Origin: Actinomycetota bacterium
GTDB lineage: Bacteria > Actinomycetota > Humimicrobiia > Humimicrobiales > Humimicrobiaceae
DNA: 20,811 nucleotides
NCBI GenBank assembly: GCA_028695395.1
Contig: JAQVJB010000027.1
Location: 1 to 20,811, forward strand
Direction: 5' to 3'
Part shown: piece after piece, positions 7,782-14,738 of the stretch
Layout of the letters: every line of letters starts with the position of its first letter
Numbering within the stretch: position 1 is the first letter of the stretch
Notes under the pieces: generated by a model
What the model was told of the DNA's origin: nothing
What the model saw: only the letters and a program-made list of their open reading frames with translations
The model's database searches: none
Made by a program: the position numbers and the translations under genes

Positions 7782-8291
7782 ATGAATAAAAAAAACCAGA
7801 ATTTTTCAAATCAATCTTCTGGTAAAAAATTGTTTAAGATAATAGGATTCGGCAATATCTATATGGGGGATGATGCTATAGGTCCATTAATAATAGATGA
7901 GCTAAGAAAAGACAAAACATTTGAAAATAGTGATAATGTAGTCCTGTTTGATTGTGAGACTTCAGGAATAGATTTGATTTTCATGGTAAATGAAAATGAA
8001 GAAATTATAATTATCGATGCAATAGATGCCGGTCAGGAGGTGGGAGAGATTATTACTTTTGATATTAATGATGTTGATACATTCGTCTCCAGCAGGATTA
8101 AAAGTTATTCAATGCACGATATAGCACTAGCGGAAGTTTTTAATATAATGAAATCAATGAATATTAAAATAAACGCAACTCTTATAGGGATAAAGCCTAA
8201 AACTATTGAACTCGGGGATGGTCTTTCAAAAGAGATAGAATCAAAAATCCCTGCAATAATAAAAGCTGTAAAAGACAGAATATCTATCTGA
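7782..8291 (+). CDS. Hydrogenase maturation endopeptidase (HycI/HybD family)
   Basis: Nickel-dependent maturation protease that removes the C-terminal tail of the large subunit after metal insertion. The family signature GFGNIYMGDDAIGP is at residues 22-35, with D31 at the position of the first metal ligand. The second acidic site is IDAIDAG (D79/D82) and the His ligand is H112 in SMHD. Length is 169 residues. The first ~16 residues are polar and not conserved, and I see no good Shine-Dalgarno before ATG 7782, so a slightly later start (for example TTG near 7828) is possible. It lies 32 bp after the large-subunit gene and is very probably its dedicated protease, comparable to FrxA for Pyrococcus sulfhydrogenase. 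Confidence 0.93.
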   Translation: MNKKNQNFSNQSSGKKLFKIIGFGNIYMGDDAIGPLIIDELRKDKTFENSDNVVLFDCETSGIDLIFMVNENEEIIIIDAIDAGQEVGEIITFDINDVDTFVSSRIKSYSMHDIALAEVFNIMKSMNIKINATLIGIKPKTIELGDGLSKEIESKIPAIIKAVKDRISI

Positions 8292-8341
8292 CCAGTATAA
8301 AAAAATATCCTTTAATTTGTTTATTTGAATAATGTTTTTTA

Positions 8342-8364
8342 GTAATTATTGTAACAATAATTAC
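8342..8364. promoter_or_regulatory. 23-bp perfect palindrome overlapping a promoter (putative operator)
   Basis: Two 11-nt arms, GTAATTATTGT and ACAATAATTAC, are perfect reverse complements around a single central A (8353). The layout is like 7-1-7 Fur-family boxes, but the sequence is not a consensus I can assign. A -10 box (8375-8380) follows, and a 4/6 -35 candidate (8351-8356, 18-bp spacer) lies inside the palindrome. A dimer bound here would be expected to block RNA polymerase. A related site lies at 2611-2633. Confidence 0.5.
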
Positions 8365-8374
8365 AATAATTTTG

Positions 8375-8380
8375 TATAAT
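8375..8380 (+). promoter_or_regulatory. -10 element of the promoter for the small gene at 8417
   Basis: A perfect TATAAT in the context TTTGTATAATTA, 37 bp before the ATG. The best -35 match is GTAACA at 8351-8356 with an 18-bp spacer, lying within the palindrome. Transcription would start near 8387, leaving a leader of about 30 nt containing the strong ribosome binding site. Confidence 0.5.
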
Positions 8381-8416
8381 TAAAAATATAATAAATAAAG
8401 AATAAGGGAGGATATC

Positions 8417-8668
8417 ATGCATAAAGAAGTAAAAGAAATCACAGATGTCTGCAGTAGTATAATTATTAAAACTCAATCAATAAAAGAAATTGCAAAAGAA
8501 GTTCAAGAGCAGACAAAAAATATTGAAGAAAATGCTCAACAGGCAGATAGGCCCTCAAAGTCCCTAGCTATGAGAAAACCCCTTGCTTCACTTTTTATTT
8601 TGAATTCAAATTTTGATGATTTAATAAAAAATCTCGAGAAAATATATGATGATTTAAAAAAAATATAA
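8417..8668 (+). CDS. Small helical protein of unknown function between the hydrogenase and hyp operons
   Basis: I do not recognise this 83-residue protein. It begins with an ATG after a strong ribosome binding site (GGGAGGA at about 8406-8412), and a TATAAT box lies upstream, so it looks like a real gene. Residues 1-42 are a charged, heptad-like helix (KEIAKEVQEQTKNIEENAQQ) that could form a coiled coil. A short Pro/Arg-rich linker (about 44-56) follows, then a second amphipathic helix (about 61-83, FDDLIKNLEKIYDDLKKI). There is no signal peptide, TM segment or metal-binding Cys/His cluster; the single Cys is C12. It is separated from the endopeptidase gene by 125 bp and ends 7 bp from the convergent hypE stop. 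It could be a small oligomeric or adaptor protein; no function can be assigned. Confidence 0.65.
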   Translation: MHKEVKEITDVCSSIIIKTQSIKEIAKEVQEQTKNIEENAQQADRPSKSLAMRKPLASLFILNSNFDDLIKNLEKIYDDLKKI

Positions 8669-8675
8669 TTAAATG

Positions 8676-9704
8676 TCAGCATATTCTTGGCAGCTGCTCG
8701 CTATAGAATTTATCCAGGATTCGACTTGTGCCGATTTGTGTTATAAGAATTACATTATTGCTTCTTGTTTGTTCCACTTCACCTATTATTGCAGAGTTTT
8801 TGCCGTATTTATTGTTTTTTAATATTGTTAAAACTGAATCTGCATCCTTTGGGTCAACAAAGAATATCATTCTTCCTTCATTGGCAATATAAAGCGGATC
8901 AAGTCCCAGAAATTCGCAAATTGCAAATACTTTTTTATTAACTGGTATTGACTCTTCAAAGATTTTAAACTGGTAATTTGATATTTCAGAAAATTCATTT
9001 AAGACAGAAGCCAACCCTCCGCGGGTAGCATCTCTTATTGCATGTATTAATAAGCCCTGATTTAATAGTTCTTCAACCATGATATTAAGAGGGGCGCAGT
9101 CACTATCGATTCCTTTAAAACCAAAATCTTCCCTGGATGTCAAAACTGAAATGCCATGCTCCGCAATCGGCCCGTTAATGATTATTTTATCTTTAGGTTT
9201 TATCTTAGAGGGAGATATTTCTATTCCTGCAGGAATAGAACCTATGCCTGAAGTATTAATGAATATTTTATCAATATTATTTTTTTCAACAACTTTTGTG
9301 TCGCCTGTGACAATAGGGACATTAACTTCTTTAAGGACAGTTTTAATAGATTCCAATATTCTACACAGTTTATCTGTCTCAAATCCTTCTTCAATAATAA
9401 AACTAAGGCTTAAGAATAATGGTTTTGCGCCTGAACATGCAATATCGTTTAAGGTTCCGCAGATGCTGAGCTTGCCGATATCGCCACCAGTGAAAAAAAT
9501 AGGATTTACTACAAAACTGTCTGTTGTAAAAGCAATTCTTTTATTATCTAAATTTAAAACCGCACTATCTTCCATTTTTTCAAGTATATTATTGCCAAGA
9601 TAATTAAAAATCAGATTTTTTATAAGTTCATTTGTTTTAGAACCGCCGTCACCATGCGAAATCAATATCTTATTTTCTTTAAATTTATTAAAATTATTTT
9701 TCAT
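8676..9704 (-). CDS. hypE: Hydrogenase maturation protein HypE (carbamoyl dehydratase)
   Basis: HypE accepts the carbamoyl group from HypF on its C-terminal Cys, dehydrates it with ATP to a thiocyanate and donates cyanide to iron on the HypC-HypD complex. The 342-residue PurM-like protein has HGDGGS (17-22), the DSAVL segment and TTDSFVV of the ATP-binding fold, GDIGKLSICGTLNDIA in the core, and the required C-terminal PRIC with C342 as last residue. It is the last gene of hypFCDE; ATG 9704 follows the hypD stop by 6 bp, with only a weak ribosome binding site. Its 3' end is 7 bp from a convergent gene, so the operon has no room for a conventional terminator. A 22-bp perfect palindrome lies inside the gene at 9219-9240. 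Confidence 0.96.
   Translation of the reverse strand: MKNNFNKFKENKILISHGDGGSKTNELIKNLIFNYLGNNILEKMEDSAVLNLDNKRIAFTTDSFVVNPIFFTGGDIGKLSICGTLNDIACSGAKPLFLSLSFIIEEGFETDKLCRILESIKTVLKEVNVPIVTGDTKVVEKNNIDKIFINTSGIGSIPAGIEISPSKIKPKDKIIINGPIAEHGISVLTSREDFGFKGIDSDCAPLNIMVEELLNQGLLIHAIRDATRGGLASVLNEFSEISNYQFKIFEESIPVNKKVFAICEFLGLDPLYIANEGRMIFFVDPKDADSVLTILKNNKYGKNSAIIGEVEQTRSNNVILITQIGTSRILDKFYSEQLPRIC
9219..9240. repeat. 22-bp perfect palindrome inside hypE
   Basis: The arm TTCTATTCCTG (9219-9229) is followed directly by its exact reverse complement (9230-9240). It encodes part of the GSIPAGIEIS segment of HypE. In mRNA it could form an 8-9 bp stem with a short loop. It may be coincidental with the protein sequence, but a perfect palindrome of this length is rare by chance. 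Confidence 0.5.
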
Positions 9705-9710
9705 TTGATT

Positions 9711-10787
9711 TTACTTTTCTCTAAATCTTTCATATTTATAATAAGCTGCACATGTACCCTCACTTGAAACCATGCATGGACCTACCGGATTTTCCGGAGT
9801 GCATTTTGAAGCAAATAATTTACAATCAAAAGGCTTTTTTTCTCCCAAAAGAATCTTCCCGCAATCACAATATTTAGGTTCTTTGCTATTTATGGATTTT
9901 ATATCAAAAACTTTCTTTGCATCGAAATAACAGTATTTGTTTTTAAGGAAAAGTCCGCTGTTTTCAATAAAACCTATTCCTCTCCAATATGAAGGCTTGA
10001 TGTCAAAAATATCATTAATTAAATTTTTAGCAAAAATATTACCGTTTTCCTTCACAACAGTAGTGTATTGTATTACTGTCTCAGGTTTGCCAGCTAATAT
10101 TTGCTTGAGAATTATAAGAATGGATTCCAAAATATCCAGAGGTGCAAATCCGCTGATTACAGCCGGTTTCATGAAATTTTCCGAAATAAAACCAAAAGGT
10201 TTGCTTCCAATCACAGCGCATACATGTCCGGGACATAAAAAAGCATCAAGATTTAGATTTTTATCCTTATCAAGCAGAAAATGAATTGCAGGAGGAACAA
10301 TTTTATGAAGATTATAAATATAGAAATTTCTTACATTGTTTTTTAATGCATTTTGTATGACTGTTGCAGTGAGGGGTGCAGTAGTTTCAAAGCCGATAGC
10401 AAGAAAAACTACTTTCTTGTCAGGATTTTCAATGGCATATTTTAAAGATTCATTAGGAGAATAACACATTTTTATTGAAGAACCCGATGCTTTTTTTTTG
10501 AAAAGCGTTGTTTTTGAGCCAGGTACTTTAAGCATGTCTCCAAATGTAAAAATAATAACATCCTTAAGGGAAGAAAGTTCGATTATCTGGTCTATTTCAT
10601 TTATTGGAGTAACACATACGGGACAACCCGGCCCACTGATCAGATTGACTTTTTCTGGCAGTATCTGCCTTATTGCGTTCTTGCCAATAGACATTGTGTG
10701 GGTACCGCATATCTCCATTAAACTAACTTCAAAAGGAAGTTTTTTGCTTAGAAATTCTATTTCTGATATTACTTTATTTATTTCCAT
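9711..10787 (-). CDS. hypD: Hydrogenase maturation protein HypD (Fe-S scaffold)
   Basis: HypD is the [4Fe-4S] scaffold on which, with HypC, the Fe(CN)2CO unit is built. Visible signatures are MEICGTHT with C27, SGPGCPVCVTP with C55 and C58, and LCPGHVCAVIG in the middle domain. The C-terminal cluster domain has CDCGK, CKLF, SKCTPENPVGPC and GTC motifs. Length is about 358 residues, standard for the family. I place the start at ATG 10787; an in-frame TTG at 10793 adds two residues and cannot be excluded, as neither has a strong ribosome binding site. The gene follows hypC by about 11 bp and precedes hypE by 6 bp, so the three are surely co-transcribed. Confidence 0.95.
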   Translation of the reverse strand: MEINKVISEIEFLSKKLPFEVSLMEICGTHTMSIGKNAIRQILPEKVNLISGPGCPVCVTPINEIDQIIELSSLKDVIIFTFGDMLKVPGSKTTLFKKKASGSSIKMCYSPNESLKYAIENPDKKVVFLAIGFETTAPLTATVIQNALKNNVRNFYIYNLHKIVPPAIHFLLDKDKNLNLDAFLCPGHVCAVIGSKPFGFISENFMKPAVISGFAPLDILESILIILKQILAGKPETVIQYTTVVKENGNIFAKNLINDIFDIKPSYWRGIGFIENSGLFLKNKYCYFDAKKVFDIKSINSKEPKYCDCGKILLGEKKPFDCKLFASKCTPENPVGPCMVSSEGTCAAYYKYERFREK

Positions 10788-10798
10788 TGCCAATCATA

Positions 10799-11032
10799 CT
10801 AACCAACTTCTTGATTTTTAAGCTGTTCAATTTCATTAAAAAGTTCGATTGTTTCTTTTGCTTCAGTACTATCAATGATTTGTATGGCAAAACCGGCATG
10901 CACAATTACAAAGTCATCTTTTTTAGCTTCAGGAACCAGGGAAATATCTATTTCTCTTTCTACTCCCATATATGATATTAAAGCAGAATTATTTTTTATG
11001 CTTTTTATTTTAGCCGGAACAGCAACACACAT
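10799..11032 (-). CDS. hypC: Hydrogenase maturation chaperone HypC/HybG
   Basis: A small chaperone (77 residues) that binds HypD and carries the Fe(CN)2CO moiety to the apo large subunit. The defining N-terminus MCVAVPAKI has the essential C2 exposed after Met removal, and H45 sits in the family's VHAGFAI segment. The start is well supported by AAAGGAG about 7 nt before the ATG on the minus strand. It lies 18 bp after hypF and about 11 bp before hypD in the hypFCDE operon. Confidence 0.96.
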   Translation of the reverse strand: MCVAVPAKIKSIKNNSALISYMGVEREIDISLVPEAKKDDFVIVHAGFAIQIIDSTEAKETIELFNEIEQLKNQEVG

Positions 11033-11050
11033 GTCGACTCCTTTATTGGT

Positions 11051-13408
11051 TTACTTAATTTTATTTAAAGCAATAAATGCCTGGCCCAGTGAAATCCCGC
11101 CATCGTTTACAGGAACCTGCAAATTTGTAAAAGTTTTAAAACCATTTATTGTCAGTAATCTAAAAACTTTTTCAATTAAAAAAATGTTCTGAAATACGCC
11201 TCCGCTAAGGGTGATTATTTCAGTTTTATAAAAATATCTCATCCACTTACTTATTTCAAGAATAATATTTGCAAGAGTATTATGGAATTTAAGAGCAATA
11301 AAACTGGATTTTTTTCCACTGATAAAATCTTTTACTATCAATGAAAAAAACTTCATATCATCTATAAGTGCTTCTCCAGTTTTATTGTCAAATTGGATTA
11401 GGGTATCGACCTGGTAAGAATGACTGGAATTCCTAGCTATATACATCTCCAGGCAGACAGCAGCCTCGCCTTCATAAGAGGAAAAATGCTTAATATCTAA
11501 AATGGAACTTACAGCATCAAAAAATCTTCCCATCGAAGTTGTAATTATGCTGTTAAAATTATTATTTATCTGAAAAAGTATTATTTTTAATTCTTCTTCC
11601 TTGATAAAATTGAAATGAGGGAATTTTTCTCTTAAATAGTGTTCAAAAATTTCCGGAGTTTTATTTGTTTCATTCCAGGAATTATAAATATATGTCAATG
11701 CCATTCTATATGGTCTGTTTATGCTTACCTCGCCGCCGGGCAGTATCTTTTCAGTAAGATGACCGACTCTCTTAAATAACATTTTTTCATTAATAAAAAA
11801 TATTTCACTTCCCCATATTTTTCCATCATCTCCATAACCGGTACCATCCCAGGAAAAAGCGGCTATTTTTTTTCCAAGTAAATGATTTTCAGCAATAACG
11901 CTTGCTGCATGTGCTTTATGATGCTGGATACAGATAACTTTACTTTTTTTATTTTCTTTTTCAAGGATTTCCTTACCATATCTTGAAGAAAAGTAATTAG
12001 GATGCTTATCAACACAGATAATGTCATAATTCTTTATATTGAAAAGATTATTGTATATCCCTAAAGTATCTTTAAAAAAAACATTTGATTCCAGCTTATC
12101 CATATCTCCCAAATGCTGGCTCAGGATAGCATATTTGTTTTTTAAGATGCAAAAAGTATTTTTTTCCTGTGCTCCCAGAGAAATTATTGTTTTTTTATCA
12201 GCATCTTCTTTTAGCTTAACCGGGTAGGGTGCATACCCTCTGGCTCTTCTTAAAACCATTATTTCATTATTGGCAGCCACTACGAGGGAGTCATCGTATT
12301 TTGAATATATCGGCCTGTCATGGATGAGGAAATAATCACAAATATGGTTTAATTTTTGGATAGCTGTTTCATTATCTGAGGTTATCGGTTCTTCTGACAG
12401 ATTGCCGCTTGTCATAACAAGCGGAGTTTTATTAATTGAAAGAAGCAAATGATGAAGAGGGGTATAAGGAAGCATAATTCCTTCAAATTTATTATCAAAA
12501 GAAATTGATTTTGATAGTTCAGGTATTTCCTCTTTTAATATTTTCTTTTTTTTGAGCAAAACAATTGGGGAAGCCGGGGATAGTAAAATATTTTTTTCGA
12601 TTTCAGATAAGAAAAAATATTCTTTTACAATATCGATATCTTTAAACATTAAAGCAAATGGTTTAAAAGGTCTTTTTTTCCTTTCTCTTAAAACATCAAT
12701 AGCTAAAGTGCTTAAAGCATCACATGCTATCTGGAAACCTCCAAGACTTTTAATGCCTATTATCTTGCCTTTTCTAATTTCATTGCATGCAGCCTTTAAG
12801 GGATTTTCTTTATCGACTATTAGTCCTTTTGAGTCAACAAGAAGAAGCTTGGGACCGCAATTTCTGCAAGCATTAGGCTGAGCATGAAATCTTCTGTCAT
12901 ATGAATCATTATATTCTCTAAGACAATCCTTACACATATTAAATTCGGACATTGTTGTATTAGGTCTGTCGTAAGGGAGAGATTTTATGATAGTAAATCT
13001 TGGACCGCAATTCGTGCAGTTTGTAAAAGGATAATTATATCGTCTTGGATCTTTTTTATTGGATATATCTGCCTGGCATTGTCTGCATGTTGCAATATCA
13101 GGAGAAATAAGCTGAAATCTCTCTTTTGATTTCTTTGATGCTTTAATTTGAAAATCTTCATAATAAGAATAAGTTACTTCATGGTATTCAATATTTTCAA
13201 TGATTGAAGACCGGGGTTTTTTCATCCTGATTTTTTTTAAAAAATCCATAAGGTAATCTAATGTTGAAAAATTTGCTTTTATATATACGCCTTCTGTAGT
13301 ATTTGATACCTCGCCATTAATGCCTGATTTTCTAGCAAGATTATATATGAAAGGCCTGAAGCCGACACCTTGGACAATGCCTGTAATTATTATGCTAAAA
13401 GTCTTCAT
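11051..13408 (-). CDS. hypF: Carbamoyltransferase HypF
   Basis: HypF makes the carbamoyl donor for the cyanide ligands from carbamoyl phosphate and ATP and passes it to HypE. All domains are present in order in 785 residues. An acylphosphatase domain (1-92) has GIVQGVGFRPF with R18, and N36. Two zinc fingers have C108/C111/C131/C134 and C159/C162/C181/C184. A YrdC-like domain spans about 200-390, with SGNLSEEPI. A Kae1-like carbamoyltransferase domain spans about 400-785, with metal-binding HHKAH at 496-500 and DGTGYGDDG from 521. No truncation or missing catalytic residue is seen. The ATG at 13408 starts directly with the acylphosphatase strand; the ribosome binding site (AAAGA) is weak. It is the first hyp gene of the minus-strand operon, 76 bp after a CBM9-like gene. 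Confidence 0.96.
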   Translation of the reverse strand: MKTFSIIITGIVQGVGFRPFIYNLARKSGINGEVSNTTEGVYIKANFSTLDYLMDFLKKIRMKKPRSSIIENIEYHEVTYSYYEDFQIKASKKSKERFQLISPDIATCRQCQADISNKKDPRRYNYPFTNCTNCGPRFTIIKSLPYDRPNTTMSEFNMCKDCLREYNDSYDRRFHAQPNACRNCGPKLLLVDSKGLIVDKENPLKAACNEIRKGKIIGIKSLGGFQIACDALSTLAIDVLRERKKRPFKPFALMFKDIDIVKEYFFLSEIEKNILLSPASPIVLLKKKKILKEEIPELSKSISFDNKFEGIMLPYTPLHHLLLSINKTPLVMTSGNLSEEPITSDNETAIQKLNHICDYFLIHDRPIYSKYDDSLVVAANNEIMVLRRARGYAPYPVKLKEDADKKTIISLGAQEKNTFCILKNKYAILSQHLGDMDKLESNVFFKDTLGIYNNLFNIKNYDIICVDKHPNYFSSRYGKEILEKENKKSKVICIQHHKAHAASVIAENHLLGKKIAAFSWDGTGYGDDGKIWGSEIFFINEKMLFKRVGHLTEKILPGGEVSINRPYRMALTYIYNSWNETNKTPEIFEHYLREKFPHFNFIKEEELKIILFQINNNFNSIITTSMGRFFDAVSSILDIKHFSSYEGEAAVCLEMYIARNSSHSYQVDTLIQFDNKTGEALIDDMKFFSLIVKDFISGKKSSFIALKFHNTLANIILEISKWMRYFYKTEIITLSGGVFQNIFLIEKVFRLLTINGFKTFTNLQVPVNDGGISLGQAFIALNKIK

Positions 13409-13484
13409 AATATCTTTAAAAAAATGAATAAAAGAAAATAAATATAAAATATATGATACTTAAAAAATAAAGTTATTAGGAGAA

Positions 13485-14711
13485 TTACTGAGTTGTCTCT
13501 GTATTTTCTTTAATATCGCCGACATCAATAAATATAAGTGTTCCAAGCATAGATACATTATTAAAATCAAAAGAACGCGAAGATGACATAACAAGTTCGG
13601 TTGAATCAAGATTATCAGTATCCAGCAAAGATATTGTAAAACCGACCACTGTCTCATCTTTTATATCCATTTTTGGCATTTCAAACCATGGAATACTTCC
13701 TTCAATAGTATAACCTCCGGAACCTTTTTTAGCAGATATTACAGCATTTTTCAATGAAGAATTTGAAGGCCATCTAACAAAACTCTCAGGACCGCCGCCA
13801 CTGTTATTACCGGGAGAAAATTCAATCTGATAATCGTCGCCATTAAGGAAAGGTATGTTGAAATCCTCTTCAAGCTCTGCATCAAAAACAAGTACTATGC
13901 TGTCACCATTATTAATAAGGTTTCCACTAAAGGGCTGATTAATTACATCGTCTGTTGCTTTTATAAAGAAATAGAAATTGTCCTCATCCCAGCAGGAGGA
14001 AAAAACACCAGAGATGTCTGAAGCATTTACATAATTTTCCTTTTTTATAGTAGGATTAAAGCTGGTGAATTTTTCATATATCTCCCAATCGTCAAGATTG
14101 CTGTCGATTACCGGAGGGGTATAGCATCTATAAGAAAAAATAGGATTGGCATTTTGGGTCCTGTAATTTGCTTTTGATAATATATCATTTTTTTTCTGCT
14201 CTATATCTACATCAGCCTGTGTCGTTGACTCGGTAGGTTTCTCATTTATAAAATTAACCGAAAAATTAATTTTTTCACTTGTATGCAAAGGGGTTCCTTC
14301 AGGGTCTATAATTTTTGCATATATTGTAAAAGAATCTGTAGTGGAAGGTGACCAGTTAAAATCCAATGATTCTTTTTCCAGAGTCTTTACAAGTTTGTCA
14401 TTTATATATATTTCAATATTGCAATCAAGTTCTTCTATATTTTTTGACTTTATGTTAATAGGTACTGTCTCATTAAAATTCACGAGTTCAAATTCCTGGT
14501 TTTTTGAAGGAGATTCGAAATAAAGGTCATAATCATCTGATTGTTCTGAAATTATTTCAGAATTACCAGAAAAAAAATCTAGAGGAAGCCGATTGATTAC
14601 AATGAAAAAAAACATTACAGACAAACCGAGGATCAGAATGATTGTGATTATCGGAAATTTATCCAGAAAAAATGACTTGCTCTTTTTTATCTGCTTTTTT
14701 TTGCTAATCAT
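13485..14711 (-). CDS. Membrane-anchored protein with Ig-like and CBM9-like (DOMON-type) domains
   Basis: A 408-residue protein. A Lys-rich cytoplasmic tail (1-13) is followed by one hydrophobic helix (about 20-40) that would anchor it with the rest outside the cell. Residues about 64-155 look like an Ig-like beta-sandwich (VPINIKSKNIEELDCNIEIY, then DFNWSPSTTDSFTIYAKI). A low-complexity linker follows. From about 199 the segment PPVIDSNLDDWE opens a CBM9-like domain, continuing with CWDEDNFYFFIKATDD, GDSIVLVFDAE and FTISLLDTD. CBM9-type modules bind sugars or sit in surface enzymes; no catalytic domain is seen here. ATG 14711 is preferred to the in-frame TTG at 14723; neither has a ribosome binding site. 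It lies downstream of the EF-G-like gene on the same strand and is functionally unrelated to hypF, as far as can be seen. It ends with an acidic/Thr-rich tail. Confidence 0.72.
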   Translation of the reverse strand: MISKKKQIKKSKSFFLDKFPIITIILILGLSVMFFFIVINRLPLDFFSGNSEIISEQSDDYDLYFESPSKNQEFELVNFNETVPINIKSKNIEELDCNIEIYINDKLVKTLEKESLDFNWSPSTTDSFTIYAKIIDPEGTPLHTSEKINFSVNFINEKPTESTTQADVDIEQKKNDILSKANYRTQNANPIFSYRCYTPPVIDSNLDDWEIYEKFTSFNPTIKKENYVNASDISGVFSSCWDEDNFYFFIKATDDVINQPFSGNLINNGDSIVLVFDAELEEDFNIPFLNGDDYQIEFSPGNNSGGGPESFVRWPSNSSLKNAVISAKKGSGGYTIEGSIPWFEMPKMDIKDETVVGFTISLLDTDNLDSTELVMSSSRSFDFNNVSMLGTLIFIDVGDIKENTETTQ

Positions 14712-14738
14712 ATTATTAATCAATAATTATAAATAAAA

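Noticed and set aside
8292..8364. The 8342 palindrome as terminator of the hydrogenase operon
   Set aside because: Arms meet around one base, so an RNA hairpin would be short and almost all A-U, with no U-tract following; its overlap with a -10 promoter fits an operator better.
8545..8600. Possible frameshift in the small gene, because the linker is C-rich and unlike the flanking helices
   Set aside because: Both flanking helices are in the same frame and no alternative frame extends either of them, so a single intact ORF is simpler.
9079..9603. 174-codon open frame on the plus strand inside hypE
   Set aside because: It is wholly antisense to a conserved hypE, has no ribosome binding site and its translation resembles no family; it is a shadow of the minus-strand gene.
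9937..10821. Two plus-strand open frames antisense to hypD
   Set aside because: They mirror conserved HypD coding sequence and have no independent support.
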